A stretch of DNA of 64,000 nt from contig JAUPFP010000025.1 of NCBI GenBank assembly GCA_036925085.1, forward strand, positions 1,178,001 to 1,242,000, written 5' to 3'. Both the position numbers and the translations under genes were made by a program. This document shows positions 12,801-26,421 of the stretch, in pieces. The stretch comes from Brachycybe producta. Taxonomy: Eukaryota > Arthropoda > Diplopoda > Playtdesmida > Andrognathidae. Under the pieces are notes generated by a model. The model was not told the origin of the DNA. It ran no database searches and saw only the letters and a list, made by a program, of their open reading frames with translations. Every line of letters begins with the position of its first letter. Within the stretch, counting starts at the first letter, position 1.

Positions 12801-13437
12801 GCAAGCATAGACACTTCAATGACGATCACTTTGAACTGGTGTAACTTTTGAAGCGTGCATTGCACACTGGAAATGAAGACACCACTGCATTCCAGACTTT
12901 TCTAGGAATGCATCATATCCAAAATTTCCATTCCCGCTCTTCTGGTTCACTTGCTATGAATTTTCAAAGTTACAGATAAATGAGCAAGCATAGACACTTC
13001 AATGACGCCCACTTTGAACTGGTGTAACTTTTGAAGCGTGCATTGCACACTGGAAATGAAGACACCACTGCATTCCAGACTTTTCTAGGAATGCATCAAA
13101 TACAAAATTAACATTCCCGCTCTTCTGGTTCACTTGCTATGAATTTTCAAAGTTACAGATAAATGAGCAAGCATAGACACTTCAATGACGCCCACTTTGA
13201 ACTGGTGTAACTTTTGAAGCGTGCATTGCACACTGGAAATGAAGACACCACTGCATTCCAGACTTTTCTAGGAATGCATCAAATACAAAATTAACATTCC
13301 CGCTCTTCTGGTTCACTTGCTATGAATTTTCAAAGTTACAGATAAATGAGCAAGCATAGACACTTCAATGACGCCCACTTTGAACTGGTGTAACTTTTGA
13401 AGCGTGCATTGCACACTGGAAATGAAGACACCACTGC
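9874..13437 (+). repeat. Array block B1, copy of 1-3564
   Basis: All 14 units repeat the order of block A1 at an offset of 9,873 bp. The copy includes the rare 'aatgaatcttcc' L (at 10757) and the chimeric L with 'caagctt' (at 11457). Sharing two rare marks in the same relative positions indicates a multi-unit duplication rather than chance. Confidence 0.9.
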
Positions 13438-14352
13438 ATTCCAGACTTTTCTAGGAATGCATCAAATACAAAATTAACATTCCCGCTCTTCTGGTTCACT
13501 TGCTATGAATTTTCAAAGTTACAGATAAATGAGCAAGCTTAGACACTTCAATGACGCCCACTTTGAACTGGTGTAACTTTTGAAGCGTGCATTGCACACT
13601 GGAAATGAAGACACCACTGCATTCCAGACTTTTCTAGGAATGCATCAAATACAAAATTAACATTCCCGCTCTTCTGTTTCACTTGCTATGAATTTTCAAA
13701 GTTACAGATAAATGAGCAAGCATAGACACTTCAATGACGATCACTTTGAACTGGTGTAACTTTTGAAGCGTGCATTGCACACTGGAAATGAAGACACCAC
13801 TGCATTCCAGACTTTTCTAGGAATGCATCATATCCAAAATTTCCATTCCCGCTCTTCTGGTTCACTTGCTATGAATTTTCAAAGTTACAGATAAATGAGC
13901 AAGCATAGACACTTCAATGACGCCCACTTTGAACTGGTGTAACTTTTGAAGCGTGCATTGCACACTGGAAATGAAGACACCACTGCATTCCAGACTTTTC
14001 TAGGAATGCATCAAATACAAAATTAACATTCCCGCTCTTCTGGTTCACTTGCTATGAATTTTCAAAGTTACAGATAAATGAGCAAGCATAGACACTTCAA
14101 TGACGCCCACTTTGAACTGGTGTAACTTTTGAAGCGTGCATTGCACACTGGAAATGAAGACACCACTGCATTCCAGACTTTTCTAGGAATGCATCAAATA
14201 CAAAATTAACATTCCCGCTCTTCTGGTTCACTTGCTATGAATTTTCAAAGTTACAGATAAATGAGCAAGCATAGACACTTCAATGACGCCCACTTTGAAC
14301 TGGTGTAACTTTTGAAGCGTGCATTGCACACTGGAAATGAAGACACCACTGC
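13438..14352 (+). repeat. 915-bp higher-order unit
   Basis: Five short units in the order S1, S2, S3, S0, S0. The same five-unit motif precedes it (12523-13437), and four- or five-unit versions follow it (14353, 15085). This stretch is therefore a local higher-order repeat of 732 or 915 bp. Confidence 0.85.
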
Positions 14353-16731
14353 ATTCCAGACTTTTCTAGGAATGCATCAAATACAAAATTAACATTCCCG
14401 CTCTTCTGGTTCACTTGCTATGAATTTTCAAAGTTACAGATAAATGAGCAAGCTTAGACACTTCAATGACGCCCACTTTGAACTGGTGTAACTTTTGAAG
14501 CGTGCATTGCACACTGGAAATGAAGACACCACTGCATTCCAGACTTTTCTAGGAATGCATCAAATACAAAATTAACATTCCCGCTCTTCTGTTTCACTTG
14601 CTATGAATTTTCAAAGTTACAGATAAATGAGCAAGCATAGACACTTCAATGACGATCACTTTGAACTGGTGTAACTTTTGAAGCGTGCATTGCACACTGG
14701 AAATGAAGACACCACTGCATTCCAGACTTTTCTAGGAATGCATCATATCCAAAATTTCCATTCCCGCTCTTCTGGTTCACTTGCTATGAATTTTCAAAGT
14801 TACAGATAAATGAGCAAGCATAGACACTTCAATGACGCCCACTTTGAACTGGTGTAACTTTTGAAGCGTGCATTGCACACTGGAAATGAAGACACCACTG
14901 CATTCCAGACTTTTCTAGGAATGCATCAAATACAAAATTAACATTCCCGCTCTTCTGGTTCACTTGCTATGAATTTTCAAAGTTACAGATAAATGAGCAA
15001 GCATAGACACTTCAATGACGCCCACTTTGAACTGGTGTAACTTTTGAAGCGTGCATTGCACACTGGAAATGAAGACACCACTGCATTCCAGACTTTTCTA
15101 GGAATGCATCAAATACAAAATTAACATTCCCGCTCTTCTGGTTCACTTGCTATGAATTTTCAAAGTTACAGATAAATGAGCAAGCTTAGACACTTCAATG
15201 ACGCCCACTTTGAACTGGTGTAACTTTTGAAGCGTGCATTGCACACTGGAAATGAAGACACCACTGCATTCCAGACTTTTCTAGGAATGCATCAAATACA
15301 AAATTAACATTCCCGCTCTTCTGTTTCACTTGCTATGAATTTTCAAAGTTACAGATAAATGAGCAAGCATAGACACTTCAATGACGATCACTTTGAACTG
15401 GTGTAACTTTTGAAGCGTGCATTGCACACTGGAAATGAAGACACCACTGCATTCCAGACTTTTCTAGGAATGCATCATATCCAAAATTTCCATTCCCGCT
15501 CTTCTGGTTCACTTGCTATGAATTTTCAAAGTTACAGATAAATGAGCAAGCATAGACACTTCAATGACGCCCACTTTGAACTGGTGTAACTTTTGAAGCG
15601 TGCATTGCACACTGGAAATGAAGACACCACTGCATTCCAGACTTTTCTAGGAATGCATCAAATACAAAATTAACATTCCCGCTCTTCTGGTTCACTTGCT
15701 ATGAATTTTCAAAGTTACAGATAAATGAGCAAGCATAGACACTTCAATGACGCCCACTTTGAACTGGTGTAACTTTTGAAGCGTGCATTGCACACTGGAA
15801 ATGAAGACACCACTGCATTCCAGACTTTTCTAGGAATGCATCAAATACAAAATTAACATTCCCGCTCTTCTGGTTCACTTGCTATGAATTTTCAAAGTTA
15901 CAGATAAATGAGCAAGCATAGACACTTCAATGACGCCCACTTTGAACTGGTGTAACTTTTGAAGCGTGCATTGCACACTGGAAATGAAGACACCACTGCA
16001 TTCCAGACTTTACTGGGAATGCATCAAATCCAAAATTAACATTCCCGCTCTTCTGGTTCACTTGCTATGAATTTTCAAAGTTACAGATAAATGAGCAAGC
16101 ATAGACACTTCAATGACGCCCACTTTGAACTGGTGTAACTTTTGAAGCGTGCATTGCACACTGGAAATGAAGACACCACTGCATTCCAGACTTTACTGGG
16201 AATGCATCAAATCCAAAATTAACATTCCCGCTCTTCTGGTTCACTTGCTATGAATTTTCAAAGTTACAGATAAATGAGCAAGCATAGACACTTCAATGAT
16301 GCCCAATTTGAACTGGTGTAACTTTTGAAGCGTGCATTGCACACTGGAAATGAAGACACCACTGCATTCCAGACTTTTCTAGGAATGCATCAAATACAAA
16401 ATTAACATTCCCGCTCTTCTGGTTCACTTGCTATGAATTTTCAAAGTTACAGATAAATGAGCAAGCATAGACACTTCAATGACGCCCACTTTGAACTGGT
16501 GTAACTTTTGAAGCGTGCATTGCACACTGGAAATGAAGACACCACTGCATTCCAGACTTTTCTAGGAATGCATCAAATACAAAATTAACATTCCCGCTCT
16601 TCTGGTTCACTTGCTATGAATTTTCAAAGTTACAGATAAATGAGCAAGCATAGACACTTCAATGACGCCCACTTTGAACTGGTGTAACTTTTGAAGCGTG
16701 CATTGCACACTGGAAATGAAGACACCACTGC
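14353..16731 (+). repeat. Array block B3, copy of 7495-9873
   Basis: Thirteen short units in the same order as block A3, including the tandem S4 pair at 16000 and 16183. The second of the pair again carries the L-type 'gatgcccaatttg' end. It is followed by L, S0, S0, L, as block A3 is. Confidence 0.88.
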
Positions 16732-19700
16732 ATTCCAGACTTTTCTAGGAATGCATCAAATACAAAATTAACATTCCCGCTCATCTGGTTCACTTGCAAT
16801 GAATTTTTGAAGTTATATAAATATTCCAAGAGGTCCAGAGAATGGTCCATGAATATTTTCAAAAAATGAAAAGAAATGAGTCTTCCAGATGCCCTGAAAA
16901 GCACTGAAATGAACTCAGGAGGGCCCAACAAATTTCAGAAGACCATGAAAACCCATAAATTCAAAAAAGTAAAAATTGTCAAAAAATGAAATTCTTCCAA
17001 GAGTCTACTCTTGGAAATTTTTCAAAAAACGGCCAAAACTGAAAGTCTTCTAGATGCCTTGAAAAGCACTGAAATGTACTCAGGAGGGCCCAACAGACTT
17101 CAGATGACTATGAAAACCGTAAACCACTTGCAATGAATTTTCGAAATTACAAATCCATGAGCAAGCATAGACACTTCAATGATGCCCAATTTGAACTGGT
17201 GTAACTTTTGAAGCGTGCATTGCACACTGGAAATGAAGACACCACTGCATTCCAGACTTTTCTAGGAATGCATCAAATACAAAATTAACATTCCCGCTCT
17301 TCTGGTTCACTTGCTATGAATTTTCAAAGTTACAGATAAATGAGCAAGCATAGACACTTCAATGACGCCCACTTTGAACTGGTGTAACTTTTGAAGCGTG
17401 CATTGCACACTGGAAATGAAGACACCACTGCATTCCAGACTTTTCTAGGAATGCATCAAATACAAAATTAACATTCCCGCTCTTCTGGTTCACTTGCTAT
17501 GAATTTTCAAAGTTACAGATAAATGAGCAAGCATAGACACTTCAATGACGCCCACTTTGAACTGGTGTAACTTTTGAAGCGTGCATTGCACACTGGAAAT
17601 GAAGACACCACTGCATTCCAGACTTTTCTAGGAATGCATCAAATACAAAATTAACATTCCCGCTCATCTGGTTCACTTGCAATGAATTTTTGAAGTTATA
17701 TAAATATTCCAAGAGGTCCAGAGAATGGTCCATGAATATTTTCAAAAAATGAAAAGAAATGAGTCTTCCAGATGCCCTGAAAAGCACTGAAATGAACTCA
17801 GGAGGGCCCAACAAATTTCAGAAGACCATGAAAACCCATAAATTCAAAAAAGTAAAAATTGTCAAAAAATGAAATTCTTCCAAGAGTCTACTCTTGGAAA
17901 TTTTTCAAAAAACGGCCAAAACTGAAAGTCTTCTAGATGCCTTGAAAAGCACTGAAATGTACTCAGGAGGGCCCAACAGACTTCAGATGACTATGAAAAC
18001 CGTAAACCACTTGCAATGAATTTTCGAAATTACAAATCCATGAGCAAGCATAGACACTTCAATGATGCCCAATTTGAACTGGTGTAACTTTTGAAGCGTG
18101 CATTGCACACTGGAAATGAAGACACCACTGCATTCCAGACTTTTCTAGGAATGCATCAAATACAAAATTAACATTCCCGCTCTTCTGTTTCACTTGCTAT
18201 GAATTTTCAAAGTTACAGATAAATGAGCAAGCATAGACACTTCAATGACGATCACTTTGAACTGGTGTAACTTTTGAAGCGTGCATTGCACACTGGAAAT
18301 GAAGACACCACTGCATTCCAGACTTTTCTAGGAATGCATCAAATACAAAATTAACATTCCCGCTCTTCTGTTTCACTTGCTATGAATTTTCAAAGTTACA
18401 GATAAATGAGCAAGCATAGACACTTCAATGACGATCACTTTGAACTGGTGTAACTTTTGAAGCGTGCATTGCACACTGGAAATGAAGACACCACTGCATT
18501 ACAGACTTTTCTAGGAATGCATCAAATACAAAATTAACATTCCCGCTCTTCTGGTTCACTTGCTATGAATTTTCAAAGTTACAGATAAATGAGCAAGCAT
18601 AGACACTTCAATGACGCCCACTTTGAACTGGTGTAACTTTTGAAGCGTGCATTGCACACTGGAAATGAAGACACCACTGCATTCCAGACTTTTCTAGGAA
18701 TGCATCAAATACAAAATTAACATTCCCGCTCTTCTGGTTCACTTGCTATGAATTTTCAAAGTTACAGATAAATGAGCAAGCTTAGACACTTCAATGACGC
18801 CCACTTTGAACTGGTGTAACTTTTGAAGCGTGCATTGCACACTGGAAATGAAGACACCACTGCATTCCAGACTTTTCTAGGAATGCATCAAATACAAAAT
18901 TAACATTCCCGCTCTTCTGTTTCACTTGCTATGAATTTTCAAAGTTACAGATAAATGAGCAAGCATAGACACTTCAATGACGATCACTTTGAACTGGTGT
19001 AACTTTTGAAGCGTGCATTGCACACTGGAAATGAAGACACCACTGCATTCCAGACTTTTCTAGGAATGCATCATATCCAAAATTTCCATTCCCGCTCTTC
19101 TGGTTCACTTGCTATGAATTTTCAAAGTTACAGATAAATGAGCAAGCATAGACACTTCAATGACGCCCACTTTGAACTGGTGTAACTTTTGAAGCGTGCA
19201 TTGCACACTGGAAATGAAGACACCACTGCATTCCAGACTTTTCTAGGAATGCATCAAATACAAAATTAACATTCCCGCTCTTCTGGTTCACTTGCTATGA
19301 ATTTTCAAAGTTACAGATAAATGAGCAAGCATAGACACTTCAATGACGCCCACTTTGAACTGGTGTAACTTTTGAAGCGTGCATTGCACACTGGAAATGA
19401 AGACACCACTGCATTCCAGACTTTTCTAGGAATGCATCAAATACAAAATTAACATTCCCGCTCTTCTGGTTCACTTGCTATGAATTTTCAAAGTTACAGA
19501 TAAATGAGCAAGCATAGACACTTCAATGACGCCCACTTTGAACTGGTGTAACTTTTGAAGCGTGCATTGCACACTGGAAATGAAGACACCACTGCATTCC
19601 AGACTTTACTGGGAATGCATCAAATCCAAAATTAACATTCCCGCTCTTCTGGTTCACTTGCTATGAATTTTCAAAGTTACAGATAAATGAGCAAGCATAG

Positions 19701-20144
19701 ACACTTCAATGATGCCCAATTTGAACTGGTGTAACTTTTGAAGCGTGCATTGCACACTGGAAATGAAGACACCACTGCATTCCAGACTTTACTGGGAATG
19801 CATCAAATCCAAAATTTCCATTCCCGCTCTTCTGGTTCACTTGCTATGAATTTTCAAAGTTACAGATAAATGAGCAAGCATAGACACTTCAATGACGCCC
19901 ACTTTGAACTGGTGTAACTTTTGAAGCGTGCATTGCACACTGGAAATGAAGACACCACTGCATTCCAGACTTTTCTAGGAATGCATCAAATACAAAATTA
20001 ACATTCCCGCTCTTCTGGTTCACTTGCTATGAATTTTCAAAGTTACAGATAAATGAGCAAGCATAGACACTTCAATGACGCCCACTTTGAACTGGTGTAA
20101 CTTTTGAAGCGTGCATTGCACACTGGAAATGAAGACACCACTGC
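16732..20144 (+). repeat. Array block C1 (15 units)
   Basis: Unit order: L, S0x2, L, S2, S2, S0 (with 'cattacag' at 18498), S1, S2, S3, S0x2, S4 (L-type end), S4b, S0. Tandem S2-S2 occurs only here and in the next block. The part from 17615 is nearly repeated in 20145-22857. Confidence 0.88.
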
Positions 20145-22857
20145 ATTCCAGACTTTTCTAGGAATGCATCAAATACAAAATTAACATTCCCGCTCATCTG
20201 GTTCACTTGCAATGAATTTTTGAAGTTATATAAATATTCCAAGAGGTCCAGAGAATGGTCCATGAATATTTTCAAAAAATGAAAAGAAATGAGTCTTCCA
20301 GATGCCCTGAAAAGCACTGAAATGAACTCAGGAGGGCCCAACAAATTTCAGAAGACCATGAAAACCCATAAATTCAAAAAAGTAAAAATTGTCAAAAAAT
20401 GAAATTCTTCCAAGAGTCTACTCTTGGAAATTTTTCAAAAAACGGCCAAAACTGAAAGTCTTCTAGATGCCTTGAAAAGCACTGAAATGTACTCAGGAGG
20501 GCCCAACAGACTTCAGATGACTATGAAAACCGTAAACCACTTGCAATGAATTTTCGAAATTACAAATCCATGAGCAAGCATAGACACTTCAATGATGCCC
20601 AATTTGAACTGGTGTAACTTTTGAAGCGTGCATTGCACACTGGAAATGAAGACACCACTGCATTCCAGACTTTTCTAGGAATGCATCAAATACAAAATTA
20701 ACATTCCCGCTCTTCTGTTTCACTTGCTATGAATTTTCAAAGTTACAGATAAATGAGCAAGCATAGACACTTCAATGACGATCACTTTGAACTGGTGTAA
20801 CTTTTGAAGCGTGCATTGCACACTGGAAATGAAGACACCACTGCATTCCAGACTTTTCTAGGAATGCATCAAATACAAAATTAACATTCCCGCTCTTCTG
20901 TTTCACTTGCTATGAATTTTCAAAGTTACAGATAAATGAGCAAGCATAGACACTTCAATGACGATCACTTTGAACTGGTGTAACTTTTGAAGCGTGCATT
21001 GCACACTGGAAATGAAGACACCACTGCATTCCAGACTTTTCTAGGAATGCATCATATCCAAAATTTCCATTCCCGCTCTTCTGGTTCACTTGCTATGAAT
21101 TTTCAAAGTTACAGATAAATGAGCAAGCATAGACACTTCAATGACGCCCACTTTGAACTGGTGTAACTTTTGAAGCGTGCATTGCACACTGGAAATGAAG
21201 ACACCACTGCATTCCAGACTTTTCTAGGAATGCATCAAATACAAAATTAACATTCCCGCTCTTCTGGTTCACTTGCTATGAATTTTCAAAGTTACAGATA
21301 AATGAGCAAGCATAGACACTTCAATGACGCCCACTTTGAACTGGTGTAACTTTTGAAGCGTGCATTGCACACTGGAAATGAAGACACCACTGCATTCCAG
21401 ACTTTTCTAGGAATGCATCAAATACAAAATTAACATTCCCGCTCTTCTGGTTCACTTGCTATGAATTTTCAAAGTTACAGATAAATGAGCAAGCTTAGAC
21501 ACTTCAATGACGCCCACTTTGAACTGGTGTAACTTTTGAAGCGTGCATTGCACACTGGAAATGAAGACACCACTGCATTCCAGACTTTTCTAGGAATGCA
21601 TCAAATACAAAATTAACATTCCCGCTCTTCTGTTTCACTTGCTATGAATTTTCAAAGTTACAGATAAATGAGCAAGCATAGACACTTCAATGACGATCAC
21701 TTTGAACTGGTGTAACTTTTGAAGCGTGCATTGCACACTGGAAATGAAGACACCACTGCATTCCAGACTTTTCTAGGAATGCATCATATCCAAAATTTCC
21801 ATTCCCGCTCTTCTGGTTCACTTGCTATGAATTTTCAAAGTTACAGATAAATGAGCAAGCATAGACACTTCAATGACGCCCACTTTGAACTGGTGTAACT
21901 TTTGAAGCGTGCATTGCACACTGGAAATGAAGACACCACTGCATTCCAGACTTTTCTAGGAATGCATCAAATACAAAATTAACATTCCCGCTCTTCTGGT
22001 TCACTTGCTATGAATTTTCAAAGTTACAGATAAATGAGCAAGCATAGACACTTCAATGACGCCCACTTTGAACTGGTGTAACTTTTGAAGCGTGCATTGC
22101 ACACTGGAAATGAAGACACCACTGCATTCCAGACTTTTCTAGGAATGCATCAAATACAAAATTAACATTCCCGCTCTTCTGGTTCACTTGCTATGAATTT
22201 TCAAAGTTACAGATAAATGAGCAAGCATAGACACTTCAATGACGCCCACTTTGAACTGGTGTAACTTTTGAAGCGTGCATTGCACACTGGAAATGAAGAC
22301 ACCACTGCATTCCAGACTTTACTGGGAATGCATCAAATCCAAAATTAACATTCCCGCTCTTCTGGTTCACTTGCTATGAATTTTCAAAGTTACAGATAAA
22401 TGAGCAAGCATAGACACTTCAATGATGCCCAATTTGAACTGGTGTAACTTTTGAAGCGTGCATTGCACACTGGAAATGAAGACACCACTGCATTCCAGAC
22501 TTTACTGGGAATGCATCAAATCCAAAATTTCCATTCCCGCTCTTCTGGTTCACTTGCTATGAATTTTCAAAGTTACAGATAAATGAGCAAGCATAGACAC
22601 TTCAATGACGCCCACTTTGAACTGGTGTAACTTTTGAAGCGTGCATTGCACACTGGAAATGAAGACACCACTGCATTCCAGACTTTTCTAGGAATGCATC
22701 AAATACAAAATTAACATTCCCGCTCTTCTGGTTCACTTGCTATGAATTTTCAAAGTTACAGATAAATGAGCAAGCATAGACACTTCAATGACGCCCACTT
22801 TGAACTGGTGTAACTTTTGAAGCGTGCATTGCACACTGGAAATGAAGACACCACTGC
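20145..22857 (+). repeat. Array block C2, near-copy of 17615-20144
   Basis: Unit order: L, S2, S2, S3, S0, S1, S2, S3, S0x2, S4 (L-type end), S4b, S0. It differs from the previous 2,530-bp block by exactly one 183-bp unit: S3 plus S0 stand where block C1 has one S0 variant. This block is 2,713 bp. An unequal exchange in perfect register explains the difference. Confidence 0.88.
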
Positions 22858-25800
22858 ATTCCAGACTTTTCTAGGAATGCATCAAATACAAAATTAACAT
22901 TCCCGCTCATCTGGTTCACTTGCAATGAATTTTTGAAGTTATATAAATATTCCAAGAGGTCCAGAGAATGGTCCATGAATATTTTCAAAAAATGAAAAGA
23001 AATGAGTCTTCCAGATGCCCTGAAAAGCACTGAAATGAACTCAGGAGGGCCCAACAAATTTCAGAAGACCATGAAAACCCATAAATTCAAAAAAGTAAAA
23101 ATTGTCAAAAAATGAAATTCTTCCAAGAGTCTACTCTTGGAAATTTTTCAAAAAACGGCCAAAACTGAAAGTCTTCTAGATGCCTTGAAAAGCACTGAAA
23201 TGTACTCAGGAGGGCCCAACAGACTTCAGATGACTATGAAAACCGTAAACCACTTGCAATGAATTTTCGAAATTACAAATCCATGAGCAAGCATAGACAC
23301 TTCAATGATGCCCAATTTGAACTGGTGTAACTTTTGAAGCGTGCATTGCACACTGGAAATGAAGACACCACTGCATTCCAGACTTTTCTAGGAATGCATC
23401 AAATACAAAATTAACATTCCCGCTCTTCTGGTTCACTTGCTATGAATTTTCAAAGTTACAGATAAATGAGCAAGCATAGACACTTCAATGACGCCCACTT
23501 TGAACTGGTGTAACTTTTGAAGCGTGCATTGCACACTGGAAATGAAGACACCACTGCATTCCAGACTTTTCTAGGAATGCATCAAATACAAAATTAACAT
23601 TCCCGCTCTTCTGGTTCACTTGCTATGAATTTTCAAAGTTACAGATAAATGAGCAAGCATAGACACTTCAATGACGCCCACTTTGAACTGGTGTAACTTT
23701 TGAAGCGTGCATTGCACACTGGAAATGAAGACACCACTGCATTCCAGACTTTTCTAGGAATGCATCAAATACAAAATTAACATTCCCGCTCATCTGGTTC
23801 ACTTGCAATGAATTTTTGAAGTTATATAAATATTCCAAGAGGTCCAGAGAATGGTCCATGAATATTTTCAAAAAATGAAAAGAAATGAGTCTTCCAGATG
23901 CCCTGAAAAGCACTGAAATGAACTCAGGAGGGCCCAACAAATTTCAGAAGACCATGAAAACCCATAAATTCAAAAAAGTAAAAATTGTCAAAAAATGAAA
24001 TTCTTCCAAGAGTCTACTCTTGGAAATTTTTCAAAAAACGGCCAAAACTGAAAGTCTTCTAGATGCCTTGAAAAGCACTGAAATGTACTCAGGAGGGCCC
24101 AACAGACTTCAGATGACTATGAAAACCGTAAACCACTTGCAATGAATTTTCGAAATTACAAATCCATGAGCAAGCATAGACACTTCAATGATGCCCAATT
24201 TGAACTGGTGTAACTTTTGAAGCGTGCATTGCACACTGGAAATGAAGACACCACTGCATTCCAGACTTTTCTAGGAATGCATCAAATACAAAATTAACAT
24301 TCCCGCTCTTCTGGTTCACTTGCTATGAATTTTCAAAGTTACAGATAAATGAGCAAGCTTAGACACTTCAATGACGCCCACTTTGAACTGGTGTAACTTT
24401 TGAAGCGTGCATTGCACACTGGAAATGAAGACACCACTGCATTCCAGACTTTTCTAGGAATGCATCAAATACAAAATTAACATTCCCGCTCTTCTGTTTC
24501 ACTTGCTATGAATTTTCAAAGTTACAGATAAATGAGCAAGCATAGACACTTCAATGACGATCACTTTGAACTGGTGTAACTTTTGAAGCGTGCATTGCAC
24601 ACTGGAAATGAAGACACCACTGCATTCCAGACTTTTCTAGGAATGCATCATATCCAAAATTTCCATTCCCGCTCTTCTGGTTCACTTGCTATGAATTTTC
24701 AAAGTTACAGATAAATGAGCAAGCATAGACACTTCAATGACGCCCACTTTGAACTGGTGTAACTTTTGAAGCGTGCATTGCACACTGGAAATGAAGACAC
24801 CACTGCATTCCAGACTTTTCTAGGAATGCATCAAATACAAAATTAACATTCCCGCTCTTCTGGTTCACTTGCTATGAATTTTCAAAGTTACAGATAAATG
24901 AGCAAGCATAGACACTTCAATGACGCCCACTTTGAACTGGTGTAACTTTTGAAGCGTGCATTGCACACTGGAAATGAAGACACCACTGCATTCCAGACTT
25001 TTCTAGGAATGCATCAAATACAAAATTAACATTCCCGCTCTTCTGGTTCACTTGCTATGAATTTTCAAAGTTACAGATAAATGAGCAAGCTTAGACACTT
25101 CAATGACGCCCACTTTGAACTGGTGTAACTTTTGAAGCGTGCATTGCACACTGGAAATGAAGACACCACTGCATTCCAGACTTTTCTAGGAATGCATCAA
25201 ATACAAAATTAACATTCCCGCTCTTCTGGTTCACTTGCTATGAATTTTCAAAGTTACAGATAAATGAGCAAGCATAGACACTTCAATGACGCCCACTTTG
25301 AACTGGTGTAACTTTTGAAGCGTGCATTGCACACTGGAAATGAAGACACCACTGCATTCCAGACTTTTCTAGGAATGCATCAAATACAAAATTAACATTC
25401 CCGCTCTTCTGGTTCACTTGCTATGAATTTTCAAAGTTACAGATAAATGAGCAAGCATAGACACTTCAATGACGCCCACTTTGAACTGGTGTAACTTTTG
25501 AAGCGTGCATTGCACACTGGAAATGAAGACACCACTGCATTCCAGACTTTTCTAGGAATGCATCAAATACAAAATTAACATTCCCGCTCATCTGGTTCAC
25601 TTGCAATGAATTTTTGAAGTTATATAAATATTCCAAGAGGTCCAGAGAATGGTCCATGAATATTTTCAAAAAATGAAAAGAAATGAGTCTTCCAGATGCC
25701 CTGAAAAGCACTGAAATGAACTCAGGAGGGCCCAACAAATTTCAGAAGACCATGAAAACCCATAAATTCAAAAAAGTAAAAATTGTCAAAAAATGAAATT

Positions 25801-26421
25801 CTTCCAAGAGTCTACTCTTGGAAATTTTTCAAAAAACGGCCAAAACTGAAAGTCTTCTAGATGCCTTGAAAAGCACTGAAATGTACTCAGGAGGGCCCAA
25901 CAGACTTCAGATGACTATGAAAACCGTAAACCACTTGCAATGAATTTTCGAAATTACAAATCCATGAGCAAGCATAGACACTTCAATGATGCCCAATTTG
26001 AACTGGTGTAACTTTTGAAGCGTGCATTGCACACTGGAAATGAAGACACCACTGCATTCCAGACTTTTCTAGGAATGCATCAAATACAAAATTAACATTC
26101 CCGCTCTTCTGGTTCACTTGCTATGAATTTTCAAAGTTACAGATAAATGAGCAAGCATAGACACTTCAATGACGCCCACTTTGAACTGGTGTAACTTTTG
26201 AAGCGTGCATTGCACACTGGAAATGAAGACACCACTGCATTCCAGACTTTTCTAGGAATGCATCAAATACAAAATTAACATTCCCGCTCTTCTGGTTCAC
26301 TTGCTATGAATTTTCAAAGTTACAGATAAATGAGCAAGCATAGACACTTCAATGACGCCCACTTTGAACTGGTGTAACTTTTGAAGCGTGCATTGCACAC
26401 TGGAAATGAAGACACCACTGC
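22858..26421 (+). repeat. Array block D (14 units)
   Basis: Unit order: L, S0x2, L, S1, S2, S3, S0, S1, S0x2, L, S0x2. The S1 at 24990 is followed by S0 rather than S2, breaking the usual trio. From here to the right, S4 units disappear until 58054 and L units become denser. Confidence 0.87.
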
